Positions 33,744-42,563 are shown, counted from the stretch's first letter. The stretch: 64,000 nt of DNA from Cenarchaeum symbiosum A (GCA_000200715.1 DP000238.1:1660849-1724848), one strand, 5' to 3'. The notes: generated by a model not told the origin, from the sequence alone. Translations and numbers: made by a program.

Positions 33744-34925
33744 ATGAATAATTCAAGACAGAGACTGGTTCTGTTTGGTGCGGCCGCACTGGCAATCGCG
33801 CTCGTGGCGCCCGCATTTGCAGACCAGACAAACAATCCTGATGATGACGACGTGGCGCCCGCACCGCCCAGCATAGGCGCGGACATACCACTCACGTACT
33901 TTGGCCCCGCACCGTCCCAGGTCCAGAAGGAGCTCATAGGCCCCTACCAGCTGCTCAAGGCGGGCACTGTGGACCTTGAAAACGGGACAGTCACACTGCC
34001 CCTGTACAAGGGCAAGGTGAGGGAGGGCCCCGACACGTTCCATACAGTATGGTACATACTCACTGACACGACCGACAAGGGCAACGCTGAGGCGCTTGGC
34101 CTCAACTATTCCCCCAAGCTCACGTATGCCGAGATCGACGGCGCCGTAAGGTATGCAAAGCTGCACCACGGCGCGGAGCTCGTCTTTGCGCGCGGCATGG
34201 TAGACTTTGAGCCCGAGCGGTCGGTCACAGGGACCGGCTTCCCGCCTACGAGCTTCCAGCCCGGATCAGTGGCGGATGAGCACTATTCGCCGCTCGTCCT
34301 TGTGAGCAACGCAGGCAGGCACGTCTACAACGCGCCCATGATTGCAACAGGCGAGGACATTGAGGCATGCGACGGGGATCCCGACTATACAAAGGTGCAC
34401 GACAGGGTCGTGCGCATATGCCCCGAAGAGGGCACCGTAACCATCGAGATGACCGCGGGTTTCAGCTTTGCAAGGCCGATAATGTACATCAGCATGGACA
34501 GCAACGACGAGCTAGCAGCCTCCCTGGAGGCGGCCACCTGGGCGCCCGCCATGAGTCAGATTGACGTTGGCAGGGACGACTCCGCGTGGAGCGCCGTAGA
34601 GAGGCTCTTCGTCATGGCCAACGGCCCCACGGGTTCAGAGAACCCCGGCAGGCAGGGCCTAGACAGCGCCATACAGGATCACAAATCCCCGCTCAACGTG
34701 CTTGGCGGCATACCCACCATAGCGACCGACTACTCGCCGCTCTGGGACCTCAACTTGGGGTTCTGGACCGAGGAGGCCAAGGAGAAAGGCTATGACTTTA
34801 GGGTCACAGAAGAGTTCCAGATACTCGGACTGGTGGAGCAGGGATGGATAACGGGGCCCGAAGGCGGGCCCTACGGCAGCACCGGGATAATAGTCAATTG
34901 TCCCATCGTGTTCAGATTCCTCTAA
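33744..34925 (+). CDS. Exported protein, DUF7482-like
   Basis: A 393-aa protein with a signal peptide (hydrophobic VLFGAAALAIALVAPAFA, cleavage near residue 27) and a long acidic mature region rich in Pro, Asp and Gly. Segments such as YKGKVREGPDTFHTVWYILTD and STGIIVNCPIVFRFL recall a family of archaeal secreted proteins (DUF7482, name from memory) of unknown function. It has its own TATA element and a T-run terminator. Confidence 0.75.
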   Translation: MNNSRQRLVLFGAAALAIALVAPAFADQTNNPDDDDVAPAPPSIGADIPLTYFGPAPSQVQKELIGPYQLLKAGTVDLENGTVTLPLYKGKVREGPDTFHTVWYILTDTTDKGNAEALGLNYSPKLTYAEIDGAVRYAKLHHGAELVFARGMVDFEPERSVTGTGFPPTSFQPGSVADEHYSPLVLVSNAGRHVYNAPMIATGEDIEACDGDPDYTKVHDRVVRICPEEGTVTIEMTAGFSFARPIMYISMDSNDELAASLEAATWAPAMSQIDVGRDDSAWSAVERLFVMANGPTGSENPGRQGLDSAIQDHKSPLNVLGGIPTIATDYSPLWDLNLGFWTEEAKEKGYDFRVTEEFQILGLVEQGWITGPEGGPYGSTGIIVNCPIVFRFL

Positions 34926-34933
34926 CAGTATAA

Positions 34934-34942
34934 TTTTTTTTT
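34934..34942 (+). terminator. T-run terminator
   Basis: Nine consecutive T begin 9 nt after the stop of the exported-protein gene, as in typical archaeal intrinsic terminators. Confidence 0.6.
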
Positions 34943-34983
34943 ACCAGGCGCGGCGGCACGCCGCGCATGCGGCGTTTTGGTTA

Positions 34984-35061
34984 TGGCGCCCTCGGCGGGA
35001 TTTGAACACGCGTCTCAGCCGTGACAGGGCCGAATTCTAGACCGGGCTATACTACAAGGGC
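34984..35061 (-). tRNA. tRNA-Asp(GTC)
   Basis: Minus strand. Acceptor GCCCTTG / CGAGGGC, G73 and an encoded CCA. Anticodon arm CGGCC-CTGTCAC-GGCTG with anticodon GTC. The T stem GCGTG / CCCGC has one T:C mismatch. A73 versus G73: here G, as expected for Asp. Confidence 0.92.
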
Positions 35062-35203
35062 GCAGATGTACGCAGGGCTGCGCCCGTTTAAAAGTTTGCG
35101 AAAAACGCCCGCCCTGGATGCCGCTATATAAGCAGCCTCCGGGGGCCTCGGCCCCTTATATTCGACAAAGCCTAAATTAACGTCCCGGGGAAGTGCCGGC
35201 GGC

Positions 35204-35277
35204 GGGTCTGTGGCGCAGCCAGGTAGCGCACCGGACTTTTAATCCGGCTGTCGTGGGTTCGAATCCCACTAGACCCA
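35204..35277 (+). tRNA. tRNA-Lys(TTT)
   Basis: Acceptor GGGTCTG / TAGACCC, anticodon arm CCGGA-CTTTTAA-TCCGG with anticodon TTT, T arm GTGGG-TTCGAAT-CCCAC and A73. No encoded CCA. Confidence 0.95.
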
Positions 35278-35346
35278 CCCATCCTGACAGGCCCCGTGCA
35301 TGCCGGCCGCAAGAATAATTATCGTGCAGGACGGCGGCAGGCGGAC

Positions 35347-35942
35347 TTGCGTGTGAAATGCGATGAGGACGGGATCAGGCGGGCAGTGGACGCCGTGAGG
35401 TCTGGCGGCGTGATCGTCTTTCCCACGGATACGGTATACGGCATGGGGTGCGATCCCTATGACGCCAAGGCGGTAGGCGAGATATTCAGGATAAAGGGCC
35501 GCGACCCGGAAAAGCCGCTGCCCCTCCTGGCGCACTCGATAGGCGACCTGGAGGGGGTGGCGGCGCTTGAGGGGTACGGGGGGATGACGTCAAGGTTCTG
35601 GCCGGGCCCGCTGACCATCGTGGCGGAGCTCAGGGACGGGAGGCTGCGCAAGACGATGGGGCTAGGGGAGAGCATAGCCGTAGGGTGCCCGACGGGGGGT
35701 GCGTCCGCGGGATACTCGATGGATGCAGGCTGCTGGTTGGCACAAGCGCCAACCCCTCCGGCGCGGGCCCGTTTACGGATCCCGACAAGTGCCTTGCGAG
35801 CGTCGGGGACGTGCCGGTATTTGTCGACGGCGGGACCATACCGGGTGCGGGGGAATCTACCATAGTGGGGCTGCTCGGCGGCAAGGCCAGGATACTCCGT
35901 GAGGGGAGAATCCCGGGCTACGAGGTGCTCCGGGCGCTGTAA
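35347..35942 (+). pseudogene. sua5: Threonylcarbamoyl-AMP synthase (Sua5/YrdC), one-base frameshift
   Basis: The first frame (from TTG 35347 or GTG 35353) gives a YrdC domain with GGVIVFPTDTVYGMGCDP and SRFWPGPLTIV. After ESIAV the frame turns to low-quality sequence. The second frame, from GTG 35685, supplies VPDGG...LLVGTSANPSG and a C-terminal STIVGL...GRIPGYEVLRAL. Adding one base near 35683-35685 rejoins them as SIAV-x-VPDGG, the usual Sua5 reading. The enzyme is needed for tRNA t6A, so a sequence error is plausible. Confidence 0.85.
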
Positions 35943-35964
35943 GCCGGGGCCTGCGCGCGGCCGC

Positions 35965-37425
35965 TCACCCGGCCAGCTCGGCCGCCTTTTTTGAGAGTGT
36001 CCGAAGCCGGCTGCTCACCCTGCCGTACTGTATGTCCATTCTGCGCGAGAGGGCGTCGATTGCGGCTCCCGCCTCCTTGATCATCCTGCTCTGCTCTGCC
36101 GCGGCAGGCGAGCCCCGCGAGACCCTCCGCTTTAATGATTCCTGGACGGTTGCCGACCGGACCAGGCGCGCAACTGCCGCCGCATCGACGCCTGAGCCCC
36201 GCAGGGCCTTTTTGATCTCGGCAGGGGGCAGCCTGTCGAGCGGCTTTCCCGCCGCAGCAGCCGACTGCACCAGCTTCCCCGTGATCTTGTGCGCCTTTCT
36301 AAACGGCACGCCCTCGATGACCAGGCCCTCGGCCACGTCGAGCGCGGCCAGGTATCCGCGGGAGGCGGCCTTTCTCATGGCCGCCTTGTTTACCGTGACG
36401 GACCTTACGGCAGATTCAGCCACGGCCAGGGCACCCGAGGCCATCCTGCCCGAGCCCCAAAGGAGCGGCTTGATCTCCTGCAGGTCGCGCCCGTACCCTG
36501 TCGCAAGCCCCTTGGATGCCGCAAGCACCCCCGTCAGGTTGCCTATCGCGCGGGCCGCCTTGCCCCGGGTCAGCTCCATGATATCGGGGTTTTTCTTTTG
36601 CGGCATGACGCTCGACGGGGAGGACAGCGAGTCCGGCAGCTCGATAAACGAGAACTCCGAGGTGGACCATATCACAAAGTCCTCGGCCAGCCGGCTCAGG
36701 TTGGTCATCAGTATCGCCGCAACAGAGGCGTACTCGGCGGCAAAGTCGCGCGAGCTCGTCGCGTCGATCGAGTTCTCGACGAGCCCCTCAAACCCCAGGA
36801 GCTGCGCCGTCATGCCGCGGTCTATGGGGAGGCTCGTGCCACCGACCGCCCCCGCCCCCAGCGGGCTCTGGTTGACCCGGGGGAACGAATCGCACAGCCT
36901 GCCCGCGTCGCGGGTCAGCGCGCCGGCGTGGGCCAGCATATAGTGCGAGAACGTCCCCGCCTGCGCCTGCTGCATGTGCGTGTACAGCGGCATGACGGTC
37001 CCCGTGTGCCGTGATGCCAGCTCCAGCATGGACCTGACGAGGCCGGCGGTCTGGCCGAATATGGCGGCCGTATCGTGGCGTATCTTCATCCTCATGTCCA
37101 GCGCCACCTGGTCGTTCCGGGACCGGCCCGTGTGCATCCTGCCCCCGCTGGCGGGGCCGGCCTTGCCGATTACAAGCGATTCGATGAGCTCGTGTATGTC
37201 CTCGTGTTTCCCGTCCTGGCCGGGCCGGGCCTTTTCGAGCCCCTGCAGGGCCGAGAGGATCCTCCCCGCATCGCGCCTCCCGATGAGGCCCGTCTCGTAC
37301 AGCATGACCGTGTGGGCCTGGCTGCCCAGTATGTCATACATGATGATCTCCCCGTCATCCGAGATGGACGACACATAGTCCAGGACCGCCTTGTCAAGGT
37401 CCCTGTCCAGTCTAGACCGGTACAA
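35965..37425 (-). CDS. argH: Argininosuccinate lyase
   Basis: A 486-aa fumarase-superfamily lyase starting at TTG 37425 with LYRSRLDRDLDKAV, the usual ArgH N terminus. The active-site signature SSVMPQKKNPD lies near residue 280 and GRMHTGRSRNDQ near 108. It splits argininosuccinate into arginine and fumarate. A TATA palindrome at 37447-37454 is ~25 nt upstream. The open frame runs on to 38508, but that part overlaps other genes and is spurious. Confidence 0.93.
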   Translation of the reverse strand: MYRSRLDRDLDKAVLDYVSSISDDGEIIMYDILGSQAHTVMLYETGLIGRRDAGRILSALQGLEKARPGQDGKHEDIHELIESLVIGKAGPASGGRMHTGRSRNDQVALDMRMKIRHDTAAIFGQTAGLVRSMLELASRHTGTVMPLYTHMQQAQAGTFSHYMLAHAGALTRDAGRLCDSFPRVNQSPLGAGAVGGTSLPIDRGMTAQLLGFEGLVENSIDATSSRDFAAEYASVAAILMTNLSRLAEDFVIWSTSEFSFIELPDSLSSPSSVMPQKKNPDIMELTRGKAARAIGNLTGVLAASKGLATGYGRDLQEIKPLLWGSGRMASGALAVAESAVRSVTVNKAAMRKAASRGYLAALDVAEGLVIEGVPFRKAHKITGKLVQSAAAAGKPLDRLPPAEIKKALRGSGVDAAAVARLVRSATVQESLKRRVSRGSPAAAEQSRMIKEAGAAIDALSRRMDIQYGRVSSRLRTLSKKAAELAG

Positions 37426-37446
37426 CAGGTTGGACTCTTGAATGGT

Positions 37447-37454
37447 TATATATA
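37447..37454. promoter_or_regulatory. Symmetric TATA element shared by argH and the SufT-like gene
   Basis: The self-complementary TATATATA is centred ~25 nt from the argH start (37425, minus) and ~25 nt from the start of the divergent gene (37475, plus). Both distances fit leaderless archaeal transcripts, so one element could direct both. Confidence 0.6.
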
Positions 37455-37474
37455 GCATCGACGTTTTGCAGCGC

Positions 37475-37798
37475 ATGTCTGACGATCTCAAGCTGTTGCG
37501 CGTAAAGATCTTTGACGAGCTGTCCAAGATTGTGGACCCCGAGATCAACGCCACCATAACCGATCTCGAGCTCATCGACGAGGTGGACATAGACGGATCC
37601 AACGTCAAGGTGGACCTGCACCTTACCAGCCCGTTCTGTCCCGCGGTCTTTGGCTTCAAGATATGCCAGGACGTCCACGACAACCTCCTCACGGTTGAGG
37701 GTGTCGACGACGTCAAGGTCAACGTCTCAAACCACTTTATGGCAGAGCAGATCAACAACCAGGTAAACAACAGTCCCAAGCCCGCCCCAAAGGCATAG
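37475..37798 (+). CDS. MIP18/SufT-family (DUF59) Fe-S assembly protein
   Basis: A 107-aa protein with DPEINATITDLELIDEV and HLTSPFCPAVFGFKI, the MIP18-family core with its conserved Cys. Such proteins help deliver Fe-S clusters. The ATG at 37475 is set by the TATA element; an upstream ATG at 37442 precedes it. Its neighbour, the SDH operon, encodes Fe-S subunits. Confidence 0.87.
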   Translation: MSDDLKLLRVKIFDELSKIVDPEINATITDLELIDEVDIDGSNVKVDLHLTSPFCPAVFGFKICQDVHDNLLTVEGVDDVKVNVSNHFMAEQINNQVNNSPKPAPKA

Positions 37799-37911
37799 GC
37801 GCCCCAGGGTGGCTTATTTTTTGGACCGCATGGTATAGCTGCGCATTTTCCGCAGGCGCCCCCCGGGCGTCTTATTTTTTGAATCCCAGCATGTAGCCGC
37901 GCAGCAGCTGT
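37797..37911. repeat. Imperfect 58-bp tandem duplication covering the sdhB 3' end
   Basis: Unit 1 (37797-37854) and unit 2 (37855-37911) share AGGCGCCCC..GGG..G.CTTATTTTTTG followed by C.CAGCATG.TAGC.GCGCA-like sequence. Unit 2 includes the sdhB stop and last codons (RGYMLGFKK). Unit 1, read the same way, gives a similar RSYTMRSKK followed by TAA. T-runs in both may act as terminators for the convergent genes. Confidence 0.55.
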
Positions 37912-38648
37912 ATCCCCATGGCCGGATCGACCCCCTTGGGGCAGACCTTGCTGCACGAGCCGGCAAAGTGGCACCGCCACACTCCATGTGACTCGTCGAC
38001 CTCCTTGGTCCTCTCGTCGGCCCCCTTGTCCCGGCTGTCCGCCATGTACCGGTATGCCTGGGTCAGGGCCTGAGGCCCCGTAAATGAGGAATCTGTCGTC
38101 ATCGTGGGGCATGCAGAATTGCACAGCCCGCACTTTATGCACCCTGAAAACTGGATGAACTTTTCGAGCTCTTCGGGCGACTGCAGGGTCTCCCTTTCGC
38201 CATCTACCGGCTCCGCGCCCATGTCCCCGTTCTCGTCCATTATGTACGGCTTGACCTTGCGGTGGCTCTCGAACATGCTGCCAAAGCTCACGGCGAGATC
38301 CCTTATCACCGGGAAGTTGACCATCGGCTCTACCGTGACCACGGCGGACTGGAGCTCGTCTACCTTGGTAAAGCACGCCAGTTTTGGCATGCCGTTTATC
38401 ATCATACCGCACGAGCCGCATGTGGCCTGCCTGCACGAATACCTCACGGCGACAGAATGGTCGAGGTGCTTTTTGACGTCCAGTATCGCGTCGAGCACGG
38501 TGGTCCATTTCTCGACTGGCACCTCAAATGATGCATACTCGCGCTTTTCGCCGGCGCCGGGGTTGGACTTTGCTATCCTGAGCGTTATGCTCCTTGACGG
38601 GGAGGCGTGTGCTTGCATGCCCTCCGGGGCGAGTCCGACTGCGGCCAT
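37872..38648 (-). CDS. sdhB: Succinate dehydrogenase iron-sulfur subunit
   Basis: A 258-aa subunit with a 2Fe-2S domain (CRQATCGSCGMMINGMPKLAC), then CIKCGLCNSACPT and CSKVCPKGVDP for the 4Fe-4S and 3Fe-4S clusters. It relays electrons from SdhA to the membrane. The ATG overlaps the stop of the preceding anchor gene (TAATG). Confidence 0.95.
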   Translation of the reverse strand: MAAVGLAPEGMQAHASPSRSITLRIAKSNPGAGEKREYASFEVPVEKWTTVLDAILDVKKHLDHSVAVRYSCRQATCGSCGMMINGMPKLACFTKVDELQSAVVTVEPMVNFPVIRDLAVSFGSMFESHRKVKPYIMDENGDMGAEPVDGERETLQSPEELEKFIQFSGCIKCGLCNSACPTMTTDSSFTGPQALTQAYRYMADSRDKGADERTKEVDESHGVWRCHFAGSCSKVCPKGVDPAMGIQLLRGYMLGFKK

Positions 38649-38995
38649 TATACAACGCCGCCTGAGCTGGCTATTATAATGGTTCTCGATCCGTACAGTA
38701 TCACCGACGCCATGGCCGCTATACACCCGTACGAGACCGCCTTTTCGTACCTGCGCCCCTGCCGGAGCTCCAGCAGGACAACCCTGAGCCCGTTGAAGCC
38801 GTGCACCGACAGCAGTATGAGGATGATCTCCAGCATGCCCGCATAGGGCAGGAACTGGTAGTTGGCTATCACGCTCTCGTATTCCAGCGACTCGGCAAAC
38901 CCCTGGGTGAGCCGGAACAGTATGTGCACCGCCACCAGCGCGACGGAGCCTATGGCCGTCCCGTAGTGGATCTTCATTATGGTCCCCTCTCTCAT
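38648..38995 (-). CDS. sdhD: Succinate dehydrogenase membrane anchor (SdhD-like)
   Basis: A 115-aa protein with three hydrophobic helices (starting MREGTIMKIHYG) placed between sdhC and sdhB. Overlaps with both neighbours (ATGA and TAATG) show translational coupling. Assigned by position and topology; a second ATG (38977) is possible. Confidence 0.8.
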   Translation of the reverse strand: MREGTIMKIHYGTAIGSVALVAVHILFRLTQGFAESLEYESVIANYQFLPYAGMLEIILILLSVHGFNGLRVVLLELRQGRRYEKAVSYGCIAAMASVILYGSRTIIIASSGGVV

Positions 38996-39426
38996 GCCAT
39001 CTCACCGAACATGACGGCCATTCCGTACATCATGGCGACCGCGGCCAGGACGATCGACGAGTATATGCCTATTTTGTGCCTTGCATTGAGCGACATCGCA
39101 GGGTACGGGTAGTCGGCCCTGGCCGGCCTGCCGACGCCTATTCCGCCGTGGCCGAGCATCACGCGGATCCCGTTGCCCGTGTGAAATACGCACATGCCTA
39201 TTACTATGGTCAGCAGTATGTGGCCCTCTGTCGTCTGGGTCATCTCGAGCACCTCGCTCCAGCCGGCCCGGCCCTGCAGTATGCTGCTGGTCTCGTAGAT
39301 GTGCCCCACAAAGTAGGCGAGCAGCCCGAGGCCGCTTAGGCGCATCAGCCAGTACGCTATGCGCTCTATCCCGTACCGCCGGGGGTTGGCCATCCCCTTT
39401 ATCCCCTCGCGGTTGTCGTCCCTCAT
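38992..39426 (-). CDS. sdhC: Succinate dehydrogenase cytochrome b subunit (SdhC-like)
   Basis: A 144-aa membrane protein with three TM helices and His in YFVGHIYETSS and CVFHTGNGIRVMLGHGG, matching the heme-binding SdhC region. It overlaps the sdhA stop (TAATG). Confidence 0.87.
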   Translation of the reverse strand: MRDDNREGIKGMANPRRYGIERIAYWLMRLSGLGLLAYFVGHIYETSSILQGRAGWSEVLEMTQTTEGHILLTIVIGMCVFHTGNGIRVMLGHGGIGVGRPARADYPYPAMSLNARHKIGIYSSIVLAAVAMMYGMAVMFGEMA

Positions 39427-41137
39427 TAGTACTTCCTCTCCACGGGCTTGTAGCGCGTTATGGTCACCGGGTGCGTCTTCATCAGCGGCTCCCGCGGGTC
39501 ATGGTAGGCAAGCGTGTGGTGCAGAAAGTTCACATCGTCCCTCTTGGGATAGTCCGTCCTAGCGTGCGAGCCGCGGGACTCCCTCCTGTTGATCGCCCCG
39601 ACGAGCACCACCTCGGCCACGCGGAACATCGAGTCCACCTCCATTACATTGATGTAGTTGGTGTTGTACTCCTTGGCCCTGTCGTCGGTGTGCCTCCACG
39701 CGCTGTCCCTGAGCTGGCGGATCCGCCGGAGCCCGTCGGCCAGCCCGGCCCCGTCCCTGTACACGTGGGCCTTCTCGTTCATGACTTCCGTGAGCTCCTG
39801 CCTTATCTCATACGGATTAACGTTTCCATTCCCGCGGAAGATCCCGTCGTAGATCCTCTTCTCTTCTGCGGCCACCATGTGGTAGGGAAACTGCGGCACG
39901 GGCACGCCGCCCGTTATGTATTCTGCCGCAAGCTCGCCGGTGATCTTCCCCCACACTATGCACTCGGAGGTGGAGTTGGCCCCCAGCCTGTTCGAGCCGT
40001 GGGTGCTGTTGCAGGCGGCCTCCCCGGCGGTCCACACCCCCTGGAGTTCCGTGCGGCCGTCTATGTCCGAGTGTATTCCCCCCATCATGTAGTGGCAGAC
40101 TGGCCGTATGTCGAGCACCTCCTGCGACGGGTCTGCCCCGGAGAACTTTATCGAGATCTCCCTGATGCCGCCCAGCTTCTCCTTGATCTTCTCGTCCCCG
40201 ATGTGCCTCAGGTCGAGCTTCATGCAGTCCACGCCGGTCTCGTGCTTGAATCCCCTGCCCTCGTTGATCTCGGTCATTATCGAGCGGGAGACGATATCCC
40301 TCGGGGCAAGCTCCATCTTGCCGGGCGCGTACTTTTTCATAAAGCGCTCCCCCTTGTTGTTCAGCAGGTAGCCCCCCTCGCCGCGCGCGCCCTCGGTGAT
40401 CAGTATTCCCGAGGGGAGTATCCCGGTGGGATGGAACTGGACAAACTCCATGTCCTTGAGTGCGAGGCCCGCCCGGAACGCCATGTCCAGGCCGTCGGGG
40501 GTCGAGGAGTGGGCGTATGTAGAAAAGCTGTACAGACGCCCGGCCCCGCCGGTGGCGATTATCAGCGCCTTTGCCTTTATGATATAGAATGTGCCCGCCG
40601 GTATGTCTATTGCGGTAATGCCCAGAAAGCGCTGCCCGTCGTGTATTATCGACGTGGCAAACCACTCGTTGAAATACTCTATGTTCTCATACGCCTGGCA
40701 CGTGTCGTACAGGGTCTGCATCTCGTAAAATCCCACCTTGTCCGACGCGTACGTGGCCCGGGCATAGCTGTACCCGCCAAACGCGCGCTGGTCGATCCTG
40801 CCGTTCTTTCTGCGCGACCAGGGCATCCCCCACTTGTCAAGCTGGTATATCTGCCGAGTATCTCCATGCAGAGCCGCTCCGCCACGTCCTGGTCGGCAAG
40901 AAAGTCGCTCCCCTTGACCGTGTCGTATACGTGGGATTCAATGCTGTCGCCCTCGTCATCGGCTATCACCGCGGCTGTGCCGCCCTCGGCGGAGACCGAG
41001 TGCGAGCGCATTACCTGCACCTTTGAGATGACGGCAATCTTGATCTTGGGCGCCTTTTGCGTCGCCGATATGGCCGCCCGCAGGCCTGCCAGGCCCGAGC
41101 CGCATATGATCAGGTCATACTCGATTGACTCGACCAT
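39426..41137 (-). pseudogene. sdhA: Succinate dehydrogenase flavoprotein, one-base frameshift
   Basis: The 5' frame (41137 to about 40860) encodes ICGSGLAGLRAA and MRSHSVSAEGGTAAV, the FAD-binding and flavinylated-His regions, ending MEILGRY. The 3' frame continues IYQLDKWGMPWSRR, then RDIVSRSIMTEI and ECIVWGK to the end at 39426. Adding one base at about 40856-40859 (CTCGG to CCTCGG) gives MEIPRQIYQLDKWG, as expected in SdhA. A TATA-like ATATTTAAAC is ~27 nt before the start. An otherwise complete operon suggests a consensus error. Confidence 0.88.
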
Positions 41138-41468
41138 TCCGTCCTGACTCTCCCTCGTCGGTTTAAATATGTAGAGACGTGGGGCGCCTGCGCATCAGCA
41201 TGATATCGGAGATCATGTGAATGATGCGATCCCATATTCAATGGATCTTTCGGCACGGGGCCGGATTTCGTGCCTAGCCCGAGCTCCCACGGGGGCTCTG
41301 TCAGATTGGGGCGGCATGGCCACTCTGTCAACCCGCGGGGACATGGAATGCCATATGGTACAAGCCCGGATGATTCAAAATGAGAATTAGAGGGCAAAAG
41401 TGCCCCGATCTTTGCCGTGCAGATTGCATGCCAGCGGGCCAAAAGGAGAGAATTCCCCTAGATGATCG
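41138..41468. other. Intergenic region upstream of sdhA
   Basis: About 330 bases. The sdhA TATA-like element is at about 41158-41170. The short ORFs here lack coding character and I see no RNA gene. Confidence 0.5.
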
Positions 41469-41500
41469 GGTATTTATAATGACTCGTTACATGCTGCAAA

Positions 41501-42094
41501 ATGAATATCATCGAAAGCATTTGGAATAATTTCTTAAATGATCCAGTGGGCGTTGTTTCATCTCTTGCCACGGTTCTAGTTCTGGCATTGGCTGGGTACA
41601 TATATTTCAAAAGAGGAGCGGATGCTGAAGCGAAGTATCAAGCAAAGAGAGATGCTGAAGAAGCCAGTGCTTCCAAAAACCTGTATTTGGAGTTAAAAGG
41701 AAATTTTGAAGTTATAACTGCTAAAAAATTTCCTGACTATTGTCGTGAAATGATTATACATAATGATGACGGCACTACAAGGAATATTCGTTTTGCATTT
41801 GTGGAATTGAATCATGATTTCTATGATAGTTTGAGTGTTATTGGAATAATTCATTGCCTAAAGCCACAATTGCAACAAAGTATACAGAATGCTTACAGGA
41901 AAATTAAAAGACGCAACAAATATCTAGATGACGTTGTCAAATTATTATTATTTACTCTTGATGATGATTTAAAGATAGAGAAGAAGAAACAGGCTGAACA
42001 ATATCTTGGTTGGATTAGTGACATCGAACGCCAGCTAGAAAGGGACATTCCAGTTATAACAAAAGAATTGAAAAAACAATTTGAGAATGTTTAA
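41501..42094 (+). CDS. AT-rich hypothetical membrane-anchored protein
   Basis: A 197-aa protein: one N-terminal TM helix (VVSSLATVLVLALAGYIYF, ~residues 18-37), a short coiled-coil-like Ala/Glu/Lys segment, then a mixed domain and a Lys/Glu-rich helical C terminus. Codon use is strongly A/T-ending, unlike every neighbour. TATA-like TATTTATAAT is ~25 nt upstream. It meets a 44-aa minus-strand gene tail to tail (4-bp overlap). No family recognised; likely acquired. Confidence 0.65.
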   Translation: MNIIESIWNNFLNDPVGVVSSLATVLVLALAGYIYFKRGADAEAKYQAKRDAEEASASKNLYLELKGNFEVITAKKFPDYCREMIIHNDDGTTRNIRFAFVELNHDFYDSLSVIGIIHCLKPQLQQSIQNAYRKIKRRNKYLDDVVKLLLFTLDDDLKIEKKKQAEQYLGWISDIERQLERDIPVITKELKKQFENV

Positions 42095-42225
42095 TCTATT
42101 TCCACATCAGTTCTATAATTGCTTCGTTTTGTTTCAAAGTAGTCAGGCAGATGACCTAATGGAGTGCCCCCGGTAGATGCAACCTCCTCCTTCTCCTCCT
42201 CTTTCTCTTCCTTCAATTTGGACAT
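42091..42225 (-). CDS. AT-rich 44-aa Lys/Glu-rich peptide
   Basis: ATG 42225 to TAA 42091 encodes a peptide that starts MSKLKEEKEEEKEEV and ends in RTDVEID. A minus-strand TATA-like TTTATAG lies ~25-30 nt upstream at about 42250-42256. Codon use matches the AT-rich gene opposite it. Function unknown; convergent overlap suggests they arrived together. Confidence 0.5.
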   Translation of the reverse strand: MSKLKEEKEEEKEEVASTGGTPLGHLPDYFETKRSNYRTDVEID

Positions 42226-42256
42226 ATTAATAATAACACATAATACTCTATAAAGG

Positions 42257-42532
42257 TTTCATGCGGGGACGTGTATGCGTCCCCTTCAGACGGCAGGGAC
42301 ATGCCGAATCCACCCCAGATACTCGACAAGATTTCATGGGGGGCAGTACATGTCTCCTCGGTATGACAAAATCGGGCGGGGCGAACCGCTGCACGACGCG
42401 CAGCGCCCCCGCGGGACGCCAAATGCGCCTGCCGTACCGCCGGGGGCGTGCCGCATGCATCTGGACACGCAGCCTGCTGCATGACAGGGCCCCGGCTGGA
42501 TTCCGGGCGCGGCCAAGGCCTGCCAAAAAGAG
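42257..42532. other. Intergenic region with a hairpin
   Basis: About 275 bases without a gene. A perfect 7-bp hairpin GGGGACG / CGTCCCC with a 6-nt loop lies at 42265-42284. GC content returns to the genome norm here, marking the right border of the AT-rich island. Confidence 0.5.
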
Positions 42533-42537
42533 TTTAT

Positions 42538-42553
42538 ATATCGCTAGCGATAT
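42538..42553. promoter_or_regulatory. 16-bp perfect palindrome over the PadR-gene promoter
   Basis: ATATCGCTAGCGATAT is a perfect palindrome whose left end overlaps the TATA-like TTTATATA (42533-42540) and which ends ~10 nt before the PadR ATG. PadR proteins bind such palindromes, so autorepression is likely (inference). Confidence 0.6.
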
Positions 42554-42563
42554 TTTGTGGATA

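Noticed and set aside
33544-33891. N-terminal extension of the S27e-PIN protein
   Set aside because: Arg/Pro/Gly-rich sequence without a domain; it overlaps the divergent promoter and the start of the exported-protein gene.
34984-35063. tRNA-Asp with acceptor GCGCCCT
   Set aside because: Shifting the acceptor two bases to GCCCTTG / CGAGGGC gives G73 and an encoded CCA, the better fold.
37426-38508. Upstream extension of the argH frame to make an 847-aa protein
   Set aside because: It overlaps the SufT-like gene and sdhB on both strands and passes the argH TATA element; ArgH begins normally at 37425.
41110-41442. 110-aa minus-strand ORF upstream of sdhA
   Set aside because: It overlaps the sdhA promoter and start, and has no recognisable composition.
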